Below are positions 51,601 to 63,600 of a DNA stretch of 64,000 bases, in pieces. Below the pieces are notes generated by a model. It made no database searches, had not been told where the DNA came from, and saw only the letters and a list, made by a program, of their open reading frames with translations. The DNA is taken from the NCBI GenBank assembly GCA_051294375.1, contig CM119266.1, positions 20,161,657-20,225,656 on the forward strand. Direction: 5' to 3'. The DNA comes from Paraspadella gotoi (taxonomy: Eukaryota; Chaetognatha). Numbering within the stretch: position 1 is the stretch's first letter; every line of letters begins with the position of its first letter. Position numbers and translations under genes: made by a program.

Positions 51601-54600
51601 GCCGCGACACCCGTCCACTTTAGGGGCTCCGGAAAACTCGTCTCCTGATAAGAATAACGACACGGACAAAAAAATGGCGCCAATGCCAACCGGGAAACCG
51701 GCGACGATCACCGCGCTACCGGCACCTGTGAGCGGGGCTGCAGGATCAATGCCATCACCGGCCAAAGCTAACATGACGCCGCCGCAGCGTCTTCTTACTG
51801 CTCTGGTGTCGGGTAAGAAAAGAAGAGAATGTATGAGAGTGGTTAGAGCCTGTTTATTTTTAAAACAAAACAGTATGGCAACAGCCGGGTTGCCTGTGAT
51901 GGGATGGGGCATCTCACTGTTGGCTTTGGGGGCTTCCGACCCTCAGTGACGCATCCTGTCACTGGCGCGGTTACCCTAGGACGGTCTCGCTTTGCCAACG
52001 CAGAGGGAAGTCATTAGGACTGTGGATGGAACACTACGCCTGGGATGGTGTGTTCCCCCTCTGAGCCAATGGATTTGGCTGAACGATGGTGGATGTGAGG
52101 CGGTGTGAATATACCGCCACAACAGACAATTTGTTTTATAAGAAACCCGGGAACGCCCTTTTTTATATCTTGGGTATATGCACTGCATAATATGCAGTCT
52201 TGGTTATATGCAGTCTTACACACTACAGAAGGCTTCATATTATAATATTAGGTACCAGAACACGTTCCGAGAAAACTACTGGACCAAATTAAATGAATTT
52301 AGAATGAACGATCCCTATGTGAATACAAATAGAACTATCGAGGCGAATTTCAATATTTGACCACTGAGCGGAGATATGGGGCCCCGTAGGGGCAAAAAAT
52401 GGTCAAAAATTGTTTTCAAATTTTTTCATTATTTTTGTTTTGTACAGTTGCATAGACGTTTATTCTTCCACAAAAACGTATTTATTACCACAAAAATATT
52501 AGTTAACCTTAATTTTCAGCTTCATGAACATCAGCAGTTCAAGTCAGATTTTGAATACTTTTGGAACTTGGAAGTAAAACGATGAACTATGCATCTTCCA
52601 ACCATTCTTAATTATTGAAAATTTATCAATTTTAGTTCTTAAAACGTTTTTTTTATATGTTTAAAACGTCAATGCACCTAATGCTACTAAAAAATTTTAA
52701 AAGATAAAAAAAAAATTTTAGATTTTTTTTGGCCCCCCAGAGGTCCACCCCCAGGGCCCTGTATCTCATGTCAGGGGTCGAATATCAAAATTCGCCTCGA
52801 TAGTTCCATTTATATTGTCATTAGAACTCTGAATGTAAAATTCTCATATCGATCCGCCTCGCCACGAAATGCCCCAATCTTTTTTTTGTCGAGATCCCTC
52901 TCGTGAGGCAGACCGATATAGAATTAATATTCTATAAAGGAATTAAAAATTTTATGAAATTCGATCGGGCAGTGTGGTGGGAACAGATTCTGGTCACAAA
53001 AAAGGGGTACTATGGCAACGGGAGGAATGCCTGTGATACCCGTAGGGGCTGCGGATCCTCAGTGACCGCCTCCTGTCACTGGCATGTTTAGACCGGCTCC
53101 GGCACATTTAAGCCAGAACCGGGATACCCAGGGATTGAACCCGGGTTGCACTGTTGTAACGAGATGATTTAGCCTGCTCAGCCATTGAGACGAGGCAACA
53201 TTGAGGAAGCTTTAAATCTTGCTGCCACAGTACCTCATTTTATAATATGAAGCCTGTACTCTACGATATTGACTTAAGTCGCCACAGTATTTTATTTGCA
53301 GGATTATTTCACGTTTTTGCAGAGTTTTGACACTATATTTATCTTTGATTTTTATTTTTAGATTCGTCGGATTCTACACCACCGCCTAATTTGTCACAAA
53401 ATTCGAGACAAAACCAATTGTTAAAGCAGCTCCTTCAAACCGGTCCCCAACAAAAGCAGCAGCAACTTAACAGTCAACAGCAGCAATCACCCAAAATTAT
53501 GGGCGCTACCATAACTACATCAACGGCTTCCACTACGACGACAACGATAACCACAGCTTCCCCAACTTTAAGCACCGTTACTTCTCAAACTGGAGAAACC
53601 TCAAAACAATCGATAGATTCGGAAGAAACGGTAATATATTTGTCAGTTTTTTCCAAATAATAAACAGGTGAATAAAGTTAATAATACAAAACAAGTTTGA
53701 GCAGACAATGTCGGATCTGACCACGATTATATAGAAATTTGTCAATGTGGTGGTTATGGTAATTATGATGGTTAGGTAATAATGGTAGTTGTTGTTGTAA
53801 TCTGTGGTGAATCTGGTGATTGTCCTTAAGTGATTATGGTTAATATGGTTAATATGGTTATTATGATTATTAGGGTTATTGTTGTAGTTGTGGCCGTTGA
53901 GATGGTTGTATAATACAGTAGTTGACTGTTTGTGGTTATTATCCTTTTATAGGTGGTTAATACTAGTTATATATTTGATATAATGGTTTAGATGTTTCTT
54001 TTTTTAATGGTTCAGGAATCGGGATATGTTTTTTGTACGTAGTAATTGTCTTTTGTATTTAAGTTTGTTGTTGTTGTGGTAGTGAGTTGTGCTTGTTAAA
54101 GCAATTATTAATTTTACTGTAGTTAAATTTCAGCTCAAAAACACAATTTCTTAACTACACACAACATTTTATTTTTCAAACAATCCAATTACAAGGCGTA
54201 CAGACATACAGACGGCAGACCACAGACCGACCAAGTGTATTATGGAGCCGGGTCTGAAATTCGACTGAATATTATATTAAATGAACGCTCGTAATAAAAG
54301 TATTAGTGAACAGCAAAATTAATTTCGTTGTAATCTAGTAATTCGTATTGCAAAATGTTCGATTGCCAAGATGCTAACATTCGGAGGAGAGGTCACGTTT
54401 TCGGACTGATTCGTTCTGTCTGACGAGGGTCTTTTGTCCCTGTTGCGTTACCGGTCGATGAACCGTCACTGGATTTAAATAAAAAATTTTTAGGTTAAGG
54501 ACAAAAACTTAGATTTATCCATTTCCATTTCCGACTGTTGCAAAAATAATCGATGTCACTAACATTCAATATAAGATTATTTATTTTGAATTACTTTATT

Positions 54601-57600
54601 AGTTAATAAAAAAGTTAATTTTTCCCAATTTTTATTTTACATCGTCTTCTGCTATGATTTTTTTTTCAAGGCTGAAATCTTAATTATCAAATTAAAAAAA
54701 ACAACTCATGTTAATGGTTATGTTCATTAGTTATTATTCCTACTTCATATTTTGGTTTGAGATATATTTACTTGCTACTAAAATACCGTAAAAATAAAAC
54801 TGTCAATTTTTTTTTAAATAAAAACATGCCTTTTTGAAAGTAAAAGTTTGGCTTCTAAAAATTTTTTAAAAAATATATAAAAATATAACTTTGTGGCGAA
54901 TCCTAAATTCGCCTCCCGTAAAGCTTGATGAAACTCAGCTCGTCCCCTTGGCTTGGACAGCTAAGTATTCGTTCACCAACCGTGAGTTCCGGGTTAAATC
55001 CCCTCACGGTCACGCTGGTTAAAGTGTGATGGTGTCCGCATAAACACGCCAGTGACATGGGGTGGTCACTGCAGGTCCAAAGCCCTGAGCGCCAGCAGTC
55101 GGGAGATGCCTCACACCCCGGGCTTCTCACATGTCCCCCGTTTTCCATAACTTGAGGTTTGATTATGAAAAACAATAAAAAAGATGATGGTACAAGTTAT
55201 TCCAAATCAATAAAGTATAATTTTAAGAGTGGTTTAACCTGCGCAGAGGTAACTGAGAGCTACGGGCATTTTAGATGGCACCGAGATGGCAGGGTTTTGT
55301 CCCTCTGCCCAAAGTCTGGTCTTCGGTTCGTAAGCCTTGACGACGTCGACAGCAATGCGAGTGCCGGGTGACAATTCTGTCAAACCGCCACATATGACCA
55401 AATGTCCCTGTTTAAATAGAAGATTAAAGTACTGATTTTAATTTTTGTCAATTGGTTGATTTTATATTTCACTATATATACACAAGTCTCTTTTGTAATG
55501 TCAACCTGAAAATGAGCCAAGCCTGGCGAAACGAGCGTAGTATCAAGCCGCGTTAGTTCTGTGAACGCTTCAGTCTCTACACTAAATTGCAGAAGCATAT
55601 CATTTAACAGCACATAAATAGATGCGTTTAGGGCCTCGGCTCGAATGAAGGCCGCCTTGTGCGGTAATGGGGCGATGGTTTTCAAGTAGTTTCCGTTACA
55701 TCTTTAAGAGGTAAAACAATTTTTAAAAATCTGTTTTTGAGGTCCTAAATTTTAGTTAATTCTTACCTAAATCTTTGAACTGTATCGGTTGGAAAATCAT
55801 TTGCGTCACGCCCGCCAAAAAGGTAAATTTTTTCTTTATAACTTGCATATGCCATTGAGTGAACAGGGGTCTGTAGTTTTCCAACCGGAATCCATCGGTT
55901 TACCTATGTACATAATTTATATTTATGTTTAATTTTATGTCGATCCCTTGTATATTTCTTAAAAAATTGTGGTTTGTCCAACCTGGACAGCGTATTTTTC
56001 AATGGAAGCCATGACTTGACCGTCCGTGATATTGGAATCCTGTGATCCTGGAACAGTTTTCGCTCGACCCCCGAGGGCAAATATGTTTCCGCCGCCAACT
56101 GATAGCGCATGACAGACCCGGCCGTATTTCATTGGAGCGCAAGGCAACCATTGTCTTTGTATATAAAAGTAAGAATTGTAGCAAGACTACTGCTGAATTG
56201 GTTATATTAGTTTTAACGTGAGTAAAGATTTACCGAAAAGTAGTATCCAGCTTCCACACTGTTGTCGGCGTTAGCTCACCACCCGAAATGTATACATTAT
56301 TTTCAAAAACTGTTGCCGCATAGTGATAACCCGGGTTTTCTGGTAGCGGGCTGAGGTATTCCCACTTCGGCGGTTCAGTCAACGAATCGTGCGAACCAAA
56401 CATGGACGAACCTTTCAAAGTAATTTGAAAGTTTGTAAGCTTGTTTATTTGATTTAAAAATGTAATTTACCATAAGAATCGTTGTAGGCGATGACGTTCA
56501 AGTTTGGGTCGGGTGTGTTTCCAACTCCAGGAAGACATATTATGCTTTCTTGAATTCCTTGAAAATGAGAGTTATTGTTGAGTTGATAATATTTTTATGA
56601 ATAAATTTTAAAGTTACCCGTGGATGCTCGTGGGATTATCCATTCAGAATTCATTTGACCGTGCTGTTTCCCAGAATGTAGATAATCCAAGGCTCTTTTC
56701 AAATAACTCCGACATTCTTTGTTATTATCGAGATTTTTATCATTCATCAATCCAAGAAGTGTTTGCGGTTGCATTTGGGAAAATCTTACCAGTGCCATTA
56801 TCCTATATAAATTATTGTAAAAGAAGTTTATCTTGTGAAAGTTTAGCTAATTAGCTTGTCGCATAGACTAATAATAGCTTAACAAAATAATTTAATTTCT
56901 ATCAAAAATAATCATAACTGTTGGTCGCAGATAAATATAGATGTTTACCAAATTTTTTTACGGCATAATCAAAGTGACTTGGTGCCCATATCTAGAAAAT
57001 TTGTGAGAGGTTATCAAATATGATAATCTGTGAAATATGCTATATTGACTTTGATCATGTAACGATATTTTACTGTGGACACATCACTTCACAAGTATGG
57101 AACATTTGCATATCAATTTTTTTATGGTATTTTACCTTTCTGCCAAATTTAATTTAAATTGACGCAATTATTTACTAAATTTAATCGTTATAAATTTCTG
57201 ACCATGTGACAGCATTTTTAAAGTGCTTTCGGTTCAGTCCTTGACTGGATCTTGTTTCTTTATCACCCGGCCAGATAGTCCGCTCTTTCTGAAGGACGAT
57301 GTTTGATCCATCGCATAGCAGATTCAAATACTGATTCCTCTTCTTGAACATTCAGGAAAGGACTGTTTAACAGGTTCTTAAGTGTGTCAACATTCAAATC
57401 CAGGAAACCATCTTCCAAACAAGCTCCTTCAAAGTTTTCCAAGACGAACTTTTCAGATTTTCTGAAATAAAATATTCTGCCCTATAGTTTCAAAATTGTT
57501 ACGGTTACGTTCATGCCTTCTTTCCTTCAGTTACAAAATCGTTCAGTTATTAGATTATTAAGTTTATTTTATTTTTAAGGTCTTACTCATAGAGAACTTC

Positions 57601-60600
57601 TGAGGAATGATCTTTTGCTAGTTGGAGAATCGTGAAACAGTTGGTGACGTCAAGACAGTTGAAAAGATACTCTGCTGCTGCCGTTTTTAACTTAGGCATG
57701 CTGAAACGATTAGAAATTTTAAAAACATCCTGCATCATTGCTGGATTTCCCGCTGAAACTTCCCCTGTATACATGTACGTCAAAACAACCTAAAGAAAAA
57801 CACAATTTTAATTTTTTCTTAATTCGTAAACTTTCCTTTTTACTCACTTGGAAAACGTCCGGTTTTGTTCCACCGAGTTCTATGGTTTTTTTGCTGTCTC
57901 CCAATATGGCACTAGTTCTTTTCATTTTCGCTCCTTTGCCAACGCTAATACCAAGAAGCAAATTACGAAAATATGAAGAACAGGCAGATAAAATGAGTCT
58001 ATGGCATTCAAATTGACTTTGTCCCACGTTCACTACCACATCAGTGAAAAGCAAGTCCTGAATTATTGAGTTATTTGAATTATGTTTTTCTATCTTCAAA
58101 TATGTCTACTTTGATACCTTTTGTGCTTTAGAAGCTGCTGCAAGAATGGCTTCGGCATGATTTGCTGCGTCATTAAAACTGAAGGACTTGCTGTCACTAG
58201 CTGATACCATTGTTTTTGATGTTGCTCCGCGAACTGAGATGCTGCCGTGAAGAGAATCGATATCATCCATTTCTGTCAATGTGCTGTCGCTTGTAAGTCG
58301 TCGTAACTGTCGGTGTGGTCCGGCTGTTCGGAAAATAGTCACGATTGAGTTTATTTTTTTTATTGAATCATATTTAATTTAGTATCTCAAAAAATAATTA
58401 ACCGTATGGACTTTTAATATGAATTTCGTCATTTTCGCAAATTGTTGAAAGCGTTTCTTCACTTCCGCTGAAATTTGGGATGTTGGGGTCCGAGTTGGAG
58501 GATGTCCGGTCGAGTTCTAAGGGAATTTGGGGCTCAGTCTTTACATTAGTCAGGCATACTTTAAATCCTTGTTTACACTTCTTTTTAGCCAAAACTATAT
58601 TTAACTTATGTTCCGAATTTACAATTTGGTGTTGCATTTTTACATTGTTCGATATTTTTTTATCGAGATAATGAATTAGATGAATTATTGACATCGTCGT
58701 TGTTACGATTTTTATAATTGAATAATGAAACAAATCCAATAAACTAATATTTATCCTTATAATAAAAGAATATTATTATTGCATCTAAGTTTATCAGTAT
58801 ATCGTTATAATTAAATTACTATTTCAAACTACTAGTTTCTATATTTAGTAAGTTCTTAATTTTTTTATGAATTAAATTTATTTATATTCTTGATGGAATT
58901 TTGATACAAATTTTTAATATCGGCACATGTTTGATAACATTCTTAGTTTTAATTATTTAGTATATTAACTACTTGATCGCGGAGTCACCAGAGATGAACC
59001 TATAAACATCTTAATCTTATAAGTTTTATGACATTTTCTTCGAAAACAACGGATCTGAATTAGTGAAGTATTTGGATGCACACTCAAAAGGCTATCTTTT
59101 GTAGTCCCACCCTTTTTGGACTTGTGCATCTGGAAAGACAAATTCCTTTTTTTATTTTTTCGTCTTTGAGAAGGAAGAGGCACGCCCACAGCCGATTTCG
59201 ATCTGAAAAGATCTTGTTTTCCCGTGACGAGTCGCAAGGACATTTTGGAGTAGTAGATTTCGAAAGCCTTTATTCCTTTATTTTCCGCGAAATTCGATTT
59301 GGTCCCCGGGATGTAAAGATTTGAGTTTTTAACACAATCGACTTTAAATTTTTTCCCCCTTCAAGTACGAAAAGTGGTTTCTTTCCTGATGTTGAGCTCG
59401 ATCGTTGGTCGATTACTTAATGCGATTAACGTTATCCTTAACTTTTCCCCAAGATCTTGGCCCTTCTCGCGATGGAGAAAGTTTTCTTTGGCATTTTTTT
59501 TTCGTAAATGTGCGACATATGCTTACCTCCGTTCCAACTGTGATAAATATGATCGTATTTGCTAGAATTCATCGCCATTGCTAATTTTGTCTTTTGGAAA
59601 ATTGTAGTGAATTAGGAAAAATAGTTACCAGTTGAGAATAACTGCGATTGCGAATGACTTCAATTTACTTCGCCACGACAGAATTATGCTGGTCGTCGTG
59701 GAGCTCGTATTTCCCCAATTTCGAGCAAATACTTAAACTTCGTTACTTCGAACAGAGCTTTTTTATAAATTCTTATGACGTAAATAATTACGACAATAGG
59801 CAGTGATTATTCATTAGTGGCCTAAAAGATTTTAGAAACACCTGGTTTTATTGTTAAATATACTTATATATTTATTTGATGATTATTGGTCGGAAGTCCG
59901 TAGATGAGTCACAGGTTTATTATGAAAAAAATTGAGCCCTGCATTGTGCGTATGAACAAGCCTGGTCTTGTCGGAAAGAGTTCATCGTCATCTAATCGAA
60001 TTAAGCGTAATGTTTTCGATCACAAATTTGTGGTGTTTGTCTGCGACACGTATCTACTGTCCAGACCGGGTTCCGAGGTGACTCGGAAATGATATAGGTT
60101 TTATGAGTCACCGGATTGGTCAAAAGAAAGTCATAAATATGAAAAAATATAATTTTTGTATTTGTTGCAGGACGATGAAGATTTCTTGGCGGCCAACTTA
60201 ACTCCAGAGCAACGGAAGCAGCTCGAACTGATTGATTCGATGCCCCTTACTCGGGAGCTCTCCTCTCCCCAAGTAAGTTTAAAGAATAGGCCACTCTGAT
60301 AACTATTAACTAAGTAAAACATAAATTTTCTCTATATTAGTTTAATGTAAGTAGTATAGAAGTCTATGGCGTCAGCAGTTCACGGTCCGTTGAGGTTAAA
60401 CAGTAAACACAAGTCTTTGAACTACATTTCTGACAGAAGCGCCGCAACTACTGTTGAGTTAGCGAAGCATAACGATTTATTCCGTATTTAATTGCTTAGA
60501 CGTCCGGCGGCTCAGACACTTCTTCTGAGCAGCGTACGGCCATTACAACTCCGGGTGGAGGGGGTCCTCAAACAATCGCTGAGAACGCGCTCTTTGGTAG

Positions 60601-63600
60601 GTTACGCTCCAAAATGATTGGTAATTATTATTGCCTAAGACTAGACATGTGACGTAACATATAACATATTCAGAGCAAAGACGACAAGAATTCGAACTTC
60701 GCCGTAAAGAGTTGGGAGTCGCCGTTAATAGCGCCGGAATGGCCGCCTCGAGTTTGACTTCGCCGTCGGGCAGCGACGACCAAACTGTGCCGGGAATGAC
60801 GGGCACCGGTATCGTTCCCCGTAAGTTTAAATCTACGTTTGTTATTATCGTCTTCGTGAAATTTTTCGTTTTAAACTTATTTGGTGTCCCAACTAAACCC
60901 GATGTTAAATTATCAACCTCTAAATTGTCAGTTTCAAATTTTATTTTTTTAGATCAGAATGAATATTACATTTTAAAATTTATAGTCTATTTGTGTTTGT
61001 TATTTAAAGGGAATTGGGAAGAAAAAATTATTTTTAATTTTCATGCAAGACAAGTGTACACATGCTTAAATTTTTTTCTGTTCGTTAATGCTTTTTATGA
61101 TTTACCAACTAAATGCGTTTAAAATTTTAAGAGAGAGTGAGAGACCAAAGCTTTTAAGGGAGAGAGAGAGATAAACTTCCTGACCAAAGCTTTTGAGTGA
61201 GAGTGAATGAGACTGACCAAAGCTTTATTGGAAAACACAAAAGAAAATGAGGACAGTTGACTGTTCTTTCCACTTTAAACCTAACTTTTTATTGGTCCTT
61301 AACTTCCTTTACTTAAATGTAAACTCGCTCTCTTTCTCTCTGTTTGTTTTTTTAAAAATGTTTGGTCAAACTCATAATCGCGCTAACAAATAATAGAAAA
61401 CTTCGGAACATGTCTGCACGTCAAAAAAATAATATTTTGAAAAATATAAGGCTTTTTCTTCTCTAAAATTTTTTTTTCCGAGCATTAGAAACATGAAAAA
61501 ACCAGACTATAATTTTTGTTATGAAAGAGAATTTATGGATTTTTTTTATTACAGAAGTGTTGTATAGACTTTTGGTGAAAATAACCAAGCTGTTCATAAG
61601 TAATAGTACTAAACCTTTCCTGATGTTTGCGTTTTTTTATATTTGAATAATTTTTTACGTACATTTTATCCATATTTTTTTTCTTTAATCTCGTTTTTTT
61701 ATCCCCGCAGCGATAAAAGGAAAGAAAAAAGCTACAGGTGGACTGACAAAGAAGAAGAAGAAAGAGCGAGAGCTGCAGGAAGCGTGCGCCGCGGCCGCCG
61801 CACAGATCGCCAGAACCATGGGCGAGCCGGGGGGAGGCATGGGCCCGCAGGGAAGCGGTATGTCCGGTCCCCAAGGGGGGAGCGGCATCGGCCCACAGAG
61901 CGGCGCTCTTCCCGGGCCTCAGGGGACCGGGCCGTCACCAAACGGTCCACCTTTTACCAGCGCACCTGGATCCTTTCAACGTCAGTTAAGCCTGAGATAA
62001 TATAATTGAAAGTTTGTTAAAATATTTTAAAATTACGTTTTAGGAAAGACAGTCTTTCCTACTTCGCTTAAAACAACGAAACGAAAGAAACTTAACACAA
62101 AATTAAGTTTTAAATTTTTGTTTTCACTAGCTGCTCCTGGCTTGATGCAACCAATGTCCCAACATCTGGCCATGTCCGGGCCTTCTGGGCCGTCTCCAAT
62201 GATGTCAAATCCTATGATGTCCAACTCACTGATGAGTCATCAAGGCGGCAGCTTTATGCCACATCAACAGGGACCGCACGGCCCTCAAAGTCCCCTTGGG
62301 CCACACAGCCCTCATGGCCCGATGATGGGGCCTCCGGTCAGCATGATGGGCGGACCGCAGGGAGCGACCGGCATGATGGGTCCGCCCTGCTCTGCGGGAC
62401 CAGGGGGCCCTATGGTATCCTCAGGACCCATAGGTGTGGCCACATCCATGGGACCTGTCGGCCACATGGGGCCCGTTGGTCCGATGGGGCCCGGCGGTCC
62501 CATTTGTTCGATGGGGCCTGGGGGTCCCATGATGAGCATGAATCCATGCCACACACGGCCCTCAGACCAGTCGCCTCCCCCAGCTTCCGGACCAAAGCGT
62601 AAACGTAAGAACGGTCCCAAGACCGGGACCGCCGCCGCTTCGCTCGTCGCCGGCCCGCCCTCCGTTGGCCCGCCTCCACCGCCTCCGCCGCCGCCCCCGG
62701 GACCCATGATGATGGGACCTGTGAGCGGCGTGATGGGAGCGGGATCCACAGCCGGGCCAGAAGACTACGAGGTCTTCACTGAAGGCATCTTGGCTCAACT
62801 TCGCTCTATGCCGCAAGTTCCCCTGATGGAACCTGTCGTCAAACGATCCTTTACTGAATGCCCAGCCTACGGGAGCGGTCCAATGAACGGTCAGGATTAA
62901 TAAAAATCTTTTAAATACAACAATTCATTTTATAGTTAAACCAATTTAAGTATATTTCAAACGACGCTATTTTTTATCCTTCAGGCGAATCCCTATTGAC
63001 TGGGGTATTTGGAGCGGCAAAGCCCGAGTCTCGCCCTGATTACTACACCTCGTTTCCCTTCGGCAGTGGCGACCGATTCAAGCGACAGTCGCAATTGCTA
63101 GAGCACCTTACGGGCTTACATGTTAGCATAAAAACGCTTAATGATTTTCTTGAATTTTCAACTCTATTCATTTCTTTCATAAATGTTTTCAACATCTACA
63201 GCCGGGTTCGAACGTCCCCAATGGCGGAATACCCAGTGGCGATGGAAGTGGGCGTGGCGCGCCTCTGCCACCGTCGTCTACCGCAAATATTTCCAGCGTC
63301 GCCGGTGTCGTCGATTTCCCGCGGCTTGGACCGCCGTCAAGGTACCCACTTTTTTCCCCCTTTTTTTCCCCCAAAAGTCGTAGTTTTATAATAGTGTGTT
63401 TATTGGAATTCAAAGCAAACTCGACACTTCCCGCGAAACTTGTCTGTTTTTCATTTCATTTCTACATTTTTTACTCTTTTTTTTTTTGTTTTTATCATCG
63501 TTTTTATATATGTAGGTTCGTCGTCATTGCAGGACTCTTAAAATTTTTCTTTGTATGTAGGAGAATTTTGTTTCAATAAATTTTCGAGTAAAAAAGTGAA

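Larger units (their letters stand above)
46238..53630 (+). other. KMT2C/D exons 44-51
   Basis: Exons: 46238-46387, 46635-46904, 47617-47903, 49206-49326, 50765-51114, 51188-51347, 51483-51812, 53362-53630. Exon 46 encodes MTAAQKAEYDQYMQNLLMKR and DDNNPFSDGFQ, resembling a conserved KMT2C/D block. Exon 49 opens with a Lys/Arg cluster (KPKKKRKARKKKEK), a likely nuclear localisation signal. Exon 51 contains LLKQLL, an LxxLL nuclear-receptor-box pattern, followed by Gln and Thr runs. The rest is Ser/Pro/Gly-rich. An N gap at 47171-47180 lies in the intron before exon 46, so a small missing exon cannot be fully excluded, but phase is conserved across it. Confidence 0.85.

Noticed and set aside
53125-53199. 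tRNA gene on the minus strand
   Set aside because: A and B boxes are present, but acceptor and anticodon stems do not pair and a SINE body follows, so it is a SINE head. No functional tRNA or rRNA gene was found in the window.
59904-60092. 62-codon + strand ORF just before KMT2C/D exon 52
   Set aside because: Plausible residues, but no acceptor/donor pair would keep the KMT2 phase, and exon 51 joins exon 52 in phase without it.
62312-62816. Minus-strand ORFs opposite exon 56 (Gly/Pro-rich)
   Set aside because: Shadow of the GPMG repeat-coding exon.
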